From Candidatus Kouleothrix ribensis (lineage in GTDB: Bacteria; Chloroflexota; Chloroflexia; Chloroflexales; Roseiflexaceae), in contig JADKGW010000001.1 of NCBI GenBank assembly GCA_016722075.1, positions 1,736,001 through 1,800,000 on the forward strand: 64,000 bases of DNA, given 5' to 3'. The notes beneath the pieces were generated by a model. The model was not told where the DNA came from and ran no database searches. It saw only the letters and a program-made list of their open reading frames with translations. The translations under genes and the position numbers were made by a program. Below are positions 34,512 through 42,706 of this stretch, in pieces. Numbering within the stretch: the stretch's first letter is position 1; each line of letters starts with the position of its first letter.

Positions 34512-35021
34512 CTAGTAGCTCTGGTAGACCTCGCGGAAGCGCTCGCGGGCGCGGAACAGGCGCGTCTTGATCGCGCTGTTCGAGCAGCCCAATGCGTCGG
34601 CAATCTCCTGGGTGCTGTGGCCGTCGCACGAGTGCAGCACCAGCGGCAGCCGGTACATCTCGGGCAGCTGCGCGAGCGCACGCTGCACCGGCTCGCCCTC
34701 GTCGAGGCGCGACTCCATGGTGTGGCTGCCAGTGGGTGGCGGCTCGAGATCGAGCAGCGGCATAAAGCGAATGCGGCGGCGGCGGCGCAGGAAATCGTAG
34801 GCGGTGTTCGTCGCGATCCTGTAGAGCCAGGCAGACACGCTGGCCGCCGCATCGCGCTGGTGCCAGCTGCGGAGCGCCTTGATAAAGCTCTCCTGGCAGA
34901 GATCCTCGGCGGCCTCGCGGTCGCTCACTAGCCGGGTCAGGTAGGCCAGCAGCGGCCGCTGATACTCTTTATACAGCACTTCGATGCAGATTGTGGGACG
35001 CTGATCGGTGAGTGATACCAT
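34512..35021 (-). CDS. ECF-type RNA polymerase sigma factor
   Basis: A 169-residue group-4 sigma factor. Region 2 spans about 12-80 (AYLTRLVSDREAAEDLCQESFIKAL in pieces, WLYRIATNTAYDFLRRRRR, the -10 binding part) and region 4 spans about 110-165 (ALAQLPEMYRLPLVLHSCDGHSTQEIADALGC, then SNSAIKTRLFRARERFRE as the -35 binding helix-turn-helix). No anti-sigma gene is adjacent, so its control is not visible. GAGGG lies eight bases upstream. The linker between the regions is short and proline-rich. Confidence 0.93.
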   Translation of the reverse strand: MVSLTDQRPTICIEVLYKEYQRPLLAYLTRLVSDREAAEDLCQESFIKALRSWHQRDAAASVSAWLYRIATNTAYDFLRRRRRIRFMPLLDLEPPPTGSHTMESRLDEGEPVQRALAQLPEMYRLPLVLHSCDGHSTQEIADALGCSNSAIKTRLFRARERFREVYQSY

Positions 35022-35295
35022 CGCCAGTGCCCTCAGCTCAACTACCGCCGGCTATGCACACCAGGCAACCCCCGCGATCTTCCAGAGCAGATGCGCATTT
35101 CGCCCGCATAGCAGCACTACTGTCCGTACTATACCAAAGCCGCGCGGCTTCAGCATCAGGCATTTGGGCCATCTCGATCTCAATCGCCAAGCCGACCAGC
35201 ACTCGTTCTTGCGATGGATGCGCTTCAACCTCAGGGCTGATCTGGCCTGCCGGCCTACGTGCGAGCGTACCGTATGCCTGTGCGCGGATCGGCGG

Positions 35296-35943
35296 CTACT
35301 CCATCGGCACCAGGCGCTGGCGCAGCGCGTAGATCGCCGCCTGTGTCCGGTCGGCCAGGTGCAGCTTGCTCAGAATATTGCTAACGTGAGTCTTAACGGT
35401 CTTCTCGCTGATAATTAGCGTATCGGCGATCTCTTTGTTGCTCTGGCCCTTAGCGATCAGGCGCAGCACATCCATCTCGCGCTCAGTCAGCTGCTCGACC
35501 GAGTCTTCGGCCGGGCGCGGCGCGGTGAATTCCTGCATGAGCTTGGCGGCCACCTCGGAGTGCAGCACGGCCTCGTTGCGCTGGGCGGCGCGAATGGCGC
35601 GCGCCAGCTCTTCAGGCTGCACATCTTTCAGCAGGTACGAGATCGCGCCGGCCTTGACTGCCGGAAAGACCTTGTCATCGTCGGCGAACGAGGTCAGCAC
35701 GATAATGCGCGTCGACGGGCTGACCGACTTGACGCGCCGGGTGGCCTCGACGCCGTCGATGCCGGGCAATACCAGATCCATCAGCACCACGTCGGGCAGC
35801 AGCTCTTGCGCCAGCCGGACGCCCTCTTCGCCGCTGGCAGCCTCGCCCACCACCTCGATGTCATCCTGTAGCTCGAGGAAATCGTGCAGCCCCTGGCGCA
35901 CCACGCGATGATCATCAACAAGCAGAACGCTGATGCGATCCAT
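35296..35943 (-). CDS. NarL/LuxR-family response regulator
   Basis: A 215-residue DNA-binding regulator. The receiver (1-120) has VLLVDDH, phospho-acceptor Asp56 (VVLMDLVLPG), the Thr/Ser of VLTSFADD and the Lys of YLLKDVQPEE. The C-terminal helix-turn-helix (150-205) has QLTEREMDVLRLIAKGQSNKEIA and SEKTVKTHVSNILSKL. It follows the cognate kinase gene by 13 bases, so the two form an operon and a specific pair. The start at 35943 has GAGGAG seven bases upstream; the in-frame upstream residues overlap the kinase and are rejected. Confidence 0.95.
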   Translation of the reverse strand: MDRISVLLVDDHRVVRQGLHDFLELQDDIEVVGEAASGEEGVRLAQELLPDVVLMDLVLPGIDGVEATRRVKSVSPSTRIIVLTSFADDDKVFPAVKAGAISYLLKDVQPEELARAIRAAQRNEAVLHSEVAAKLMQEFTAPRPAEDSVEQLTEREMDVLRLIAKGQSNKEIADTLIISEKTVKTHVSNILSKLHLADRTQAAIYALRQRLVPME

Positions 35944-35956
35944 GTCTCTCTCCTCT

Positions 35957-38209
35957 TTATAGTACGGCGGCACTTGATCGGGCGATTGTGTCGCTATTGC
36001 GTGGCACGGTGAGCAGCACCTCGGTGCCATGGCCGGGCCGCGAGCGCAGATCGAGCATGCCGCCCAGCTCGGCCGCGCGCTCGCGCATGCTGGTCAGGCC
36101 CAGGTGCCGGCCCTGCTCGGGCTGAAGCAGGCCGAGATCGAAGCCCGCGCCGTCGTCGGCGACGCGTAAGGCCACGCGATCGGGCTGAAAGTCGAGCGTA
36201 ATGATCACGCGGCAGGCGCCGGCATGCTTGACCACATTATTCAGCGCCTCTTGCGCGATCCGGTAGATCGCCTGCTCGGCGCCACGCGCATAGCGCTCTT
36301 CGCCATGGATCTCGAAGCTCATGCTCAGGCCCTCGCGCCGGCCCAGCGCGGCCACATGCTGCTGCAACGCGCCGACCAACCCCTGAGCGCTGAGCGCGGG
36401 CGGGCGCAGCTGAAAGATCAGCGCGCGCATCTCGGCCAGCGCCGCTGCGGCCGTCTCTTGCAGGCGCTCGAGCTGGGCTGCTGTGCGGGCCGGGTTCTTG
36501 TCGAGCTGCACGCGGGCGGCCTGGGCGGTCAGGGTCATGCTGAACAGCTGCTGCGAGATCGAGTCGTGCAGGTCGCGCGCCAGCCGGCTGCGCTCTTCGA
36601 GCACGGCAGCCTCTTGGGCGCGCTGGTAGAGCCGGGCGTTCTCGATCGCACTGGCCAGCACGTCGGCGGCTGTCTCGAGCACGCCCACGCCCGCAGCGGT
36701 GAAGGCAGCCAGCTGACGCGACTCGAGGTTGAGCACCGCCAGCACGCGCGCGCCGGCCACGATCGGCACGCACAGCTGCGAACGCGTCTCGCGCGGCGTC
36801 TCAGCCACGTAGTCGGGGTCGGCCAGCACATCATCGACGCGCACGGTCGCGCCAGTGCGGTAGGCCTTGCCAAGCAGCCCGCGCGTTACCGGAATGCCAT
36901 AGCCGATCTCACTCGGCCGGAACGTGCCGGCCTGGGCCGCCAACACCAGCGTTTGCGTGTCGTCGTCGGCAAGGTACAGCTCGGCATGGCCGTAGCCGAA
37001 GCCCTGCTGGATCTGCACGATCACCGAGGTGAGCATGCGCTCGAGATCGAGCGTCGACACCGCGATGCGCGCCACGGCATTCAGCACTGTCAGGTGTTCG
37101 TTGCGGCGCTTGACTTGCTCGGCCAGGCGCTGGGCCTCCTGGTAGAGGCGCGTGCTGGCGATCGGCCCGCCGATCTGCGCGGCCACGGCCTCGAGCAGAT
37201 CGACATCTTCGTAGGTAAAGGCATTCGGCTGATCGGACTCGACGCTCAGCGAGCCGAGCACGCGCCCGCCGGTGCGCAGCGGCACGGCGATATACGAGCG
37301 GATCTGGCGGTTGGTGCCGATGTCGTGCGCGGCGGGCTGCACGCGCGTCTCGGTGGTGGTATCGTTCGAGAGAAACGGGATGCCGCGCTCGACTACCCAG
37401 CCGCAGATGCCCTCGCCGACCTTCAGGCGCACCCGGCGCGCCGCGTCGTCGATCTCGCCGACCGTGGCGACAATCTCGAGCTCGCCCTGGTCGTTCAGCA
37501 GCGTGATCGCGCCGCCCTGAAACGCCACCTCGAGCCGCTCGACCGTGCGCGTCAGAATCGTGTCGAGGTCGAGCGTATTGCTGACATCACGGCCAAGCTC
37601 GGCCAGCAGCTGCTCTTTGGATAACAGCCGGGCGCTGCGGGCCGCCAGGCGGGCATTCTCGAGCGCCAGCGCGGCCTGGCGCGCAATCGCCTCGAGGATC
37701 TGCACATTCGAGAGGTCGAGCGCGTGGCCATCGAGCGGCGGCTCGACATAGATCGCGCCGGCCAGCCGCTCGCCGCGGCCGCGCAACGGCACCAGCAGCA
37801 CGTCGCGTTTGCGCTGGCGCCTGGCCGGGCCAGGCTGCTGCAGATCGCGCTCGACACGCCGGCTGGCCGGAATAAGGTACGACTCGCTGTAGCGGTAGCG
37901 TGGCTGGAGCAGCGCCTGGTAGAATGCCGGCGCAGTCGGATTAGCGCGCAGCTGCGCGACGAGCTCGGCGGGCACGCCGGCGAACGCCACCGCCTCGAGC
38001 TCGTCGGTGTCGGCGTGGCGCAGGCGAATATACACCTGCGGGTAGCCTAGCACCGAATAGATCGCCTCGGCCACCTCTTGGAGCAATGCCTCGGGCGTGA
38101 TATCGGCGCGCAGCTGCGTACCAAGCGCCAGCAGGTCGCCTAGCGGCAACCCACGCGCCAAGTCGGTGGTCGAAGTGCCGGATCGCAGGCGAGATCGTGC
38201 GTGTTCCAC
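35957..38209 (-). CDS. GAF-rich NarX-type histidine kinase (HisKA_3)
   Basis: A soluble kinase of about 750 residues with three GAF-like modules followed by a HisKA_3 dimerisation domain (SRLARDLHDSISQQLFSMTL; the His of DLHD is the phospho-acceptor) and an HATPase domain (NNVVKHAGACRVIITLDF, RVADDGAGFDLG, HLGLTSMRERAAELGG). These features pair it with NarL-type regulators, and the gene is followed by one. The start is uncertain: GTG at 38209 has GGAG four bases upstream; the open frame extends 49 codons further, to an ATG at 38356, through a region with a hairpin at 38285-38317 and frame-neutral base use. No transmembrane segment, so it senses a cytoplasmic signal. Confidence 0.85.
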   Translation of the reverse strand: MEHARSRLRSGTSTTDLARGLPLGDLLALGTQLRADITPEALLQEVAEAIYSVLGYPQVYIRLRHADTDELEAVAFAGVPAELVAQLRANPTAPAFYQALLQPRYRYSESYLIPASRRVERDLQQPGPARRQRKRDVLLVPLRGRGERLAGAIYVEPPLDGHALDLSNVQILEAIARQAALALENARLAARSARLLSKEQLLAELGRDVSNTLDLDTILTRTVERLEVAFQGGAITLLNDQGELEIVATVGEIDDAARRVRLKVGEGICGWVVERGIPFLSNDTTTETRVQPAAHDIGTNRQIRSYIAVPLRTGGRVLGSLSVESDQPNAFTYEDVDLLEAVAAQIGGPIASTRLYQEAQRLAEQVKRRNEHLTVLNAVARIAVSTLDLERMLTSVIVQIQQGFGYGHAELYLADDDTQTLVLAAQAGTFRPSEIGYGIPVTRGLLGKAYRTGATVRVDDVLADPDYVAETPRETRSQLCVPIVAGARVLAVLNLESRQLAAFTAAGVGVLETAADVLASAIENARLYQRAQEAAVLEERSRLARDLHDSISQQLFSMTLTAQAARVQLDKNPARTAAQLERLQETAAAALAEMRALIFQLRPPALSAQGLVGALQQHVAALGRREGLSMSFEIHGEERYARGAEQAIYRIAQEALNNVVKHAGACRVIITLDFQPDRVALRVADDGAGFDLGLLQPEQGRHLGLTSMRERAAELGGMLDLRSRPGHGTEVLLTVPRNSDTIARSSAAVL

Positions 38210-38284
38210 ACTACTCCACAAAGGTATAGAGCGTTCGCTGCTGGCGGCGTACGCCTTCGGCAGAGCGGTACAGCATCTCGTTTT

Positions 38285-38317
38285 CGGTTTTTGTGCGCTC
38301 ACAGAGCGCAAAAGCCG
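38285..38317. other. hairpin between scpA and the NarX-type kinase gene
   Basis: GCGCTC (38295-38300) pairs with GAGCGC (38304-38309), and the stem extends through TTTT/AAAA and CGG/CCG with bulges. There is no T-run on the minus strand. It could be a weak scpA terminator or part of the kinase leader. Confidence 0.35.
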
Positions 38318-38425
38318 AAGACAATAGCACAGAAAGCACCATGCTGCCGCAGGCAAAACCGCCGGCTTCGTAAGCCCTGTTTGTCGCTCAAAAAGTATTC
38401 TAACACACGGCCTGGCGCGCCAGCA

Positions 38426-39220
38426 TCATTCAGAAGCCCGATGCGCATCGTCGATCTCGAGCTCGTGCAGGTTGGTGTCGCCGAGATTGTGGCCGCGCCC
38501 GATCATGATCGGCCCGAAGATCGTGGCCTGCTCGACCACGATCGCGCGGCGTTTGAGCAGCTCGAGCACCGACCAGAGCGCCACGATCACCTCGACCCGG
38601 CGGGCCGCCAGCGAGAGTAGATCCTCGAAGCTGAGCCACTCCTGGGCGATCAGGCGGTCGCGGATACGCGCGGCCATCTCGGCCACTGTGATCAGCTTAG
38701 GCGCCTGCAGCGGCTGCTCGGCCGGCTCGAGTGGCAGCAGCAGCTGCATGCGCCGCTCAACGGCGGCGATCATCTCGGCCAGCGTGACATCGAGCCGGTC
38801 GGGGGGTGGCAGCGCCGGCAGTGCCGGCGCTGCCACGCGCACATACGAGCGCCGGCCGCTGGCTTCCCAGGTGCGCAGCAGCGCGGCAGCTTGCTTGTAG
38901 CGCTGATACTCGCGCAGCTGGCGGGCCAGATCGGCCGCCTCGTCGGGTGGGTCGTCGGGGCCGGGGGCTGCCGGTGGGCGCGGCAGCAGCGCGCGCGACT
39001 TGATCAGTAGCAGGCGCGCGGCCATCACCAGGAACGACGAGAGCGCGCCGGGGTCGGGCGCCTCAAGCGCGCGCACATGCGCCAGGTACTGGTCGGCCAC
39101 CTGTGCCAGCGCCACTGCGGTGATGTCGAGCTCTTCGCGCTCGATCAGCTTGAGCAGTAGGTCGAGCGGGCCTTCGAACACCGGCAGTTGGAATGTGTAG
39201 TCTAGGGGTTCGTGTAGCAT
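38426..39220 (-). CDS. scpA: chromosome segregation and condensation protein A (ScpA)
   Basis: A 264-residue kleisin that bridges the two heads of the SMC ATPase in the condensin complex. The N-terminus YTFQLPVFEGPLDLLLKLIEREELDITAVALAQV (in segments FEGPLDLLLKLIEREELDI) and VMAARLLLIKSRALLPRP are signatures; the C-terminal winged helix has SFEDLLSLAARRVEVIVALWSVLELLKRRA (in segments). The start at MLHEPLDYTFQ gives a normal length; about 97 upstream open codons are out of family. No scpB is next to it in this window, unusual because the two often adjoin. Confidence 0.92.
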   Translation of the reverse strand: MLHEPLDYTFQLPVFEGPLDLLLKLIEREELDITAVALAQVADQYLAHVRALEAPDPGALSSFLVMAARLLLIKSRALLPRPPAAPGPDDPPDEAADLARQLREYQRYKQAAALLRTWEASGRRSYVRVAAPALPALPPPDRLDVTLAEMIAAVERRMQLLLPLEPAEQPLQAPKLITVAEMAARIRDRLIAQEWLSFEDLLSLAARRVEVIVALWSVLELLKRRAIVVEQATIFGPIMIGRGHNLGDTNLHELEIDDAHRASE

Positions 39221-39275
39221 AGTGGCGGCTATTGTAGATGCGCTGCCGGGCAGCGTCAAGCATGGGGCGTATGGC

Positions 39276-39779
39276 TCAGTGCTGCCGATCGGCCTGGCCC
39301 AGCGCCAGCGTGTAGGGCGTACTCCGGCGTGCGGCGTAGTCGCGCAGGATGGCGACCAGCGCGGGCGGGCTGCCGGCAGCTGCTGCCATGGCTGCGCTCC
39401 GATCGTCGTGCCGGGCGTGTACCGCGAACGGGCGGAGCGGCCCGCGGCCATAGCGCGCCGCCAGGTGATACAGGCCGGGCAGCAGCCGCTTGAGTAGCAC
39501 GAATACGCCATAATAGATCAGCGCGATCGGCCGGCCATCATCATCGACCTTGCCGCAATCGTGCAGCAGCGCGGCCCGCAGCAGCAGCGGGTCGGCGTAG
39601 CCGGCCGTGCGCAGCGCCGTGCAGACATCGAGGCAGTGGCGCTGATCGTAGCGTGGCATGCGCTCAAACAGCCGCAGCTCGGCCGGGCTGAGCAGTGCGG
39701 CCACCTGGGCGCGCTCAGCCGGCGCCACGCGCGCCAGCAGCGCGCTGCCAAATTGCCTGAGGCGATACGTAACCGCCAT
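39276..39779 (-). CDS. HD-domain protein
   Basis: A 167-residue predicted metal-dependent phosphohydrolase. Histidines typical of the superfamily are present: RYDQRHCLDVCTAL (first His), LLRAALLHDCGKVDD (HD pair at 73-74) and a late HARHDDRSAAMAA. The hydrophobic segment LIYYGVFVLLKRLLPGLYHLAARYG follows the HD motif and may contact the membrane. Substrate is unknown; nucleotide or nucleotidyl second-messenger hydrolysis is the family theme. GAGGAG lies five bases upstream. It follows rpoD's terminator and precedes scpA on the same strand. Confidence 0.82.
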   Translation of the reverse strand: MAVTYRLRQFGSALLARVAPAERAQVAALLSPAELRLFERMPRYDQRHCLDVCTALRTAGYADPLLLRAALLHDCGKVDDDGRPIALIYYGVFVLLKRLLPGLYHLAARYGRGPLRPFAVHARHDDRSAAMAAAAGSPPALVAILRDYAARRSTPYTLALGQADRQH

Positions 39780-39910
39780 AGCGGCTCCTCTCGGTGGGGT
39801 GCCGTTCGATTAACTACGCAGCGCACGAAGGCAGCAGAAAGCCGAACATGCACCCTGTGCGTCTGGGGTCTTTGTGGCAACCCCGCGGCCTAGCTGCACT
39901 GGAGTCGTAC

Positions 39911-39947
39911 GAAAACAAAGCCGAGAGCCACCTGGTAGCTCTCGGCT
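39911..39947 (-). terminator. Rho-independent terminator of rpoD
   Basis: On the minus strand a 10-bp perfect stem AGCCGAGAGC / GCTCTCGGCT (complement arms at 39938-39947 and 39919-39928) with a 9-base loop is followed by TTGTTTTC. It lies about 24 bases after the rpoD stop. Confidence 0.85.
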
Positions 39948-39970
39948 CAGGGCACAGCGCGCGTGACGGC

Positions 39971-41152
39971 TTAGTCGAGGTAGCCGCGCAGCTTTTTGCC
40001 CAGGTGCGGGTGGCGCAGCTTACGCAAGGCCACCGCCTCGATCTGGCGGATGCGCTCGCGCGTGATACCGAACTCGACGCCAACCTCTTCGAGTGTGCGG
40101 TAGCGGCCATCTTTCAGGCCATAGCGCAGCTGGATGATCTTGCGCTCGCGCTCAGGCAGCTTCTGGAGCACCTCTTCGATCTGCTCGCGCAGCATCGAGG
40201 CCGCAGCTGCGTCGGCCGGCGTCGAGATCCGATCGTCTTCGATGAAATCGCCCATGCGGCCCTCGCCCTCCTGGCCAACCGGCATCTCGAGCGAGAGCGG
40301 ATGCATCGAGGCCTCGAGCGTGCGGCGCACCTTGTTCGGGCTCATGCCCATGGCGTCGGCGATCTCTTCGGGTGTCGGCTCGCGCTGCATCGACTGCTGA
40401 AGCTTATGCGAGGTGCGCTTGACCTGACTGATCGCCTCGCCCATATGCACCGGCAGGCGGATGGTGCGGCTCTGGTCGGCGATTGCGCGGGTGATTGCCT
40501 GGCGAATCCACCAGGTCGCGTACGTCGAGAATTTATGGCCCTTGGTGTAATCGAATTTCTCGACTGCGCGCATCAGGCCGATATTGCCCTCTTGCACCAG
40601 ATCCATCATCGTCAGGCCATACGAAGTATACTTCTTGGCAATCGAGACGACCAGGCGCAGATTGGCCTGGATCAGGTGCTGGCGGGCGTCGTTGCCGCGC
40701 GTGAGGTGCTGCTCGAGCATACAGCGCTCTTGCCACGACTGGTATTCCTCGCGTTCGAGCGAGGCCTTGGCCCAATCGCCAACCTCCATCTGCTTGGCCA
40801 GCGTCACCTCTTGCTCGGCCGAGAGCAGTGGCACCTGGCCGATTTCCTGGAGGTACATGCGCACCGGGTCGTCGAGCGCGATATCGGTCAGGTCGGGGAG
40901 TTCAGCGAGGAGATCGTCTTCGATCGAGGCTGGAGCGTCGGTGATCTCGGTGGGCGTCTCAACAACCCGAATACCCTCGGCTTGCAGGGCCGCGTAGAGC
41001 TGATCTACATCGGCAACGTGGTGTTCCGGTTGCGGAAGCGCCTCGAGGATGTCGCTATAGGTGAGATAGCCCTGTGTGCGGGCGATCTCGAGCAATTGCT
41101 CCAGCATTTGCGCCCACTCCTGTAGCGAAGTCTCTGCGAGAGGGACGGTCAT
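39971..41152 (-). CDS. rpoD: primary RNA polymerase sigma factor (sigma-70/SigA)
   Basis: A 393-residue group-1/2 sigma factor. Region 1.2 has [17 protein letters not shown]; region 2 has [27 protein letters not shown] (in segments) with 2.4 [19 protein letters not shown]; region 3 has [12 protein letters not shown]; region 4.2 has [21 protein letters not shown] and ends [13 protein letters not shown]. The short N-terminal region lacks the acidic 1.1 of E. coli. The start at 41152 follows AGGA by nine bases; in-frame ATGs at 41173 and 41215 lie in a leader hairpin and are less likely. It has its own promoter, leader and terminator. Its assumed -10 specificity (TATAAT) agrees with the promoters listed here. 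Confidence 0.95.
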   Translation of the reverse strand: MTVPLAETSLQEWAQMLEQLLEIARTQGYLTYSDILEALPQPEHHVADVDQLYAALQAEGIRVVETPTEITDAPASIEDDLLAELPDLTDIALDDPVRMYLQEIGQVPLLSAEQEVTLAKQMEVGDWAKASLEREEYQSWQERCMLEQHLTRGNDARQHLIQANLRLVVSIAKKYTSYGLTMMDLVQEGNIGLMRAVEKFDYTKGHKFSTYATWWIRQAITRAIADQSRTIRLPVHMGEAISQVKRTSHKLQQSMQREPTPEEIADAMGMSPNKVRRTLEASMHPLSLEMPVGQEGEGRMGDFIEDDRISTPADAAAASMLREQIEEVLQKLPERERKIIQLRYGLKDGRYRTLEEVGVEFGITRERIRQIEAVALRKLRHPHLGKKLRGYLD

Positions 41153-41177
41153 AGTCGCTTTCCTAATTGACATATTA

Positions 41178-41335
41178 CACGACCTGTCAAGACCATCTGT
41201 TCTTGTCATGGTCATGTCGTGAAATCATTCACCAGTAGATAGCTGGTTTTTGGGCAACAAGATGGGGCTGAGAGCCGGTCACTCAAAGCCCCCGCATTGC
41301 TCTCGGATAAGAGGGACGCGAGCTTGGCACCCCAT
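41178..41335 (-). promoter_or_regulatory. structured 5' leader of rpoD
   Basis: Two hairpin regions lie between the rpoD promoter and start. Near the start, CACGAC (41178-41183)/GTCGTG (41216-41221) encloses GACCAT (41191-41196)/ATGGTC (41208-41213). Further upstream, ATGGGG (41262-41267)/CCCCAT (41330-41335) encloses GAGAGC (41270-41275)/GCTCTC (41298-41303). I cannot match either to a known riboswitch class. Confidence 0.45.
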
Positions 41336-41349
41336 TTTTGCGCGTCTTT

Positions 41350-41379
41350 ACTATAACATTAGTATCTGGTTAAAGTCAA
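41350..41379 (-). promoter_or_regulatory. promoter candidate of rpoD
   Basis: Minus strand TTGACT (complement at 41374-41379), 18-base spacer, TATAGT (complement at 41350-41355). This would give a leader of about 190 bases. Confidence 0.55.
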
Positions 41380-41384
41380 CCCCC

Positions 41385-41468
41385 TTCTCCACAAGATATT
41401 CTACATTTTCTCCACTTATCCACACAACGGAATCAGGTATAGAAGCCATGGAACATATGTTCTCCACA
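41385..41468 (+). promoter_or_regulatory. cluster of DnaA-box-like 9-mers
   Basis: Four same-direction 9-mers occur within 84 bases: TTCTCCACA (41385), TTCTCCACT (41408), a perfect TTATCCACA (41416-41424), and TTCTCCACA (41460). Region 41330-41500 is AT-rich compared with the rest of the window. This could be a DnaA-controlled rpoD upstream region or a replication-origin-type sequence; no dnaA gene is near. Confidence 0.5.
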
Positions 41469-41489
41469 TTTCAGCTGTCACAATTGTGA
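41451..41489. promoter_or_regulatory. two perfect palindromes: GAACATATGTTC and TCACAATTGTGA
   Basis: GAACATATGTTC (41451-41462) fits the GAAC-N4-GTTC form of Gram-positive-type LexA boxes. TCACAATTGTGA (41478-41489) is a 12-base palindrome reminiscent of Crp/Fnr-like or other dimeric operators. Both lie in the AT-rich rpoD-pyrF divergent region. Confidence 0.4.
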
Positions 41490-41782
41490 AGAACGTGCGT
41501 GCGGCCCGCAGCCAGGTATGCCATGGTATCGTGGCGCACCAGCCGGCAAGCTGCCTGGTATTCTGAGCATATAGACGCGCAATGTGCCGAGAGAGTCACA
41601 TACTGCCAGGCCGGGGCGGTGCCGGCGCGTGTGTTACCAGGCGGCGGCCTGTGCGCGGCGGCCCGCATGCCCAGGCAGCTGCCGAGCCATGCGCTGGGCA
41701 GCAACGCTGGCGCACACGGCCATGCGGCAGTGTAAGGAGTATTCGAGCATGCAGCCGCCGTGGCCCACGCATTACGCGCAAC

Positions 41783-41811
41783 TTGACAGGCCCGCGCGAT
41801 GCCCATACGAT
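41783..41811 (+). promoter_or_regulatory. promoter of pyrF
   Basis: Perfect TTGACA (41783-41788), 17-base spacer, TACGAT (41806-41811; four of six). It lies 30 bases before the pyrF ATG, leaving room for the AAAAGGAG ribosome-binding site. The 41490-41782 stretch upstream shows no gene. Confidence 0.65.
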
Positions 41812-41841
41812 CGCCGGGCAGTTAGCAAAAGGAGCATCGCA

Positions 41842-42672
41842 ATGACGTTTATGGATCGCCTGCACCATGCGGCCGCGCAGAACCACAGCCTGCTCTGCGT
41901 CGGGCTCGACCCCGACCCGCAGCGCATGCCGGCCGGGCTGGGTGCCGAGCCGACCTACGCCTTCTGCATGGCAATTGTCGAGGCCACTGCCGACCTAGCC
42001 TGCGCCTTCAAGCCAAACATGGCCTTCTTCGAGGCGCTCGGGCCATCCGGGCCGGCCACGCTCCAGCGCCTGATCGCCGGCATGCCGCGCACGGTGCCGG
42101 TGCTGGTCGATGCCAAACGCGGCGACATCGGCTCGACGGCGGCGGCCTACGCGCAGGCGATCTTCGGCTGGCTCGGCGCCGATGCGGTAACGCTCAGCCC
42201 ATACCTGGGCGGCGACGCACTAGCGCCATTTCTGGGCTACGCCGACAAAGGCTGCTTCGTGTTATGTAAAACATCAAACCCCGGCAGCGCCGACCTGCAA
42301 GATCTCGAGCTGGCCAGTGGCGAGCCGCTATACATGGCCGTGGCGCGCAAAGCTCAGCACGAGTGGAACGCCAACCGCAACGTCGGGCTGGTGGTTGGCG
42401 CCACCTACCCGCAGGTGCTGGCGCGTGTGCGGGCGGCAGCGCCCGACCTGCCGCTGCTGGTGCCGGGGGTTGGCGCGCAGGGCGGCGAGCTAGCTGCAGC
42501 CGTGCGGGCGGCGCTCGATCGCCAGGGCGGTGGCATGCTGATCAACGCCTCGCGCAGCATTATGTACGCCGGCAGCGGCCCCGATTTCGCCGAGGCCGCG
42601 CGCGCCGAGGCACTGCGCCTGCGCGACGCGATCAACGCAGCGATCGAGCCTGCGCCAGGCAGCCAGCAGTAG
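41842..42672 (+). CDS. pyrF: orotidine 5'-phosphate decarboxylase (long, type 2)
   Basis: A 276-residue TIM-barrel enzyme that makes UMP, the last step of de novo pyrimidine synthesis. The catalytic motif is VLVDAKRGDIGSTAAAYA with Lys102 and the Asp pair, preceded by ACAFKPNMAFFEALG and followed by TLSPYLGGDALAPFL and LLVPGVGAQGGEL. The length and spacing fit the type-2 PyrF found in actinobacteria and Chloroflexi. The start at 41842 has AAAAGGAG seven bases upstream; the open frame runs much further up but without a site. The pyr genes otherwise are absent here. Confidence 0.95.
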   Translation: MTFMDRLHHAAAQNHSLLCVGLDPDPQRMPAGLGAEPTYAFCMAIVEATADLACAFKPNMAFFEALGPSGPATLQRLIAGMPRTVPVLVDAKRGDIGSTAAAYAQAIFGWLGADAVTLSPYLGGDALAPFLGYADKGCFVLCKTSNPGSADLQDLELASGEPLYMAVARKAQHEWNANRNVGLVVGATYPQVLARVRAAAPDLPLLVPGVGAQGGELAAAVRAALDRQGGGMLINASRSIMYAGSGPDFAEAARAEALRLRDAINAAIEPAPGSQQ

Positions 42673-42706
42673 TTGTAGGCGTCTGGCATATACTGGTGCG
42701 GGCTGG

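Noticed and set aside
39794..41125. 443-codon + strand frame opposite rpoD
   Set aside because: Shadow of the highly conserved rpoD gene; its protein is His/Leu/Arg-rich and has no start signal.
41262..41335. SAM-I or TPP riboswitch in the rpoD leader
   Set aside because: Fragments resemble parts of those classes (CUUAUCCGAGAG, GGGGUGCC) but the conserved cores are missing.
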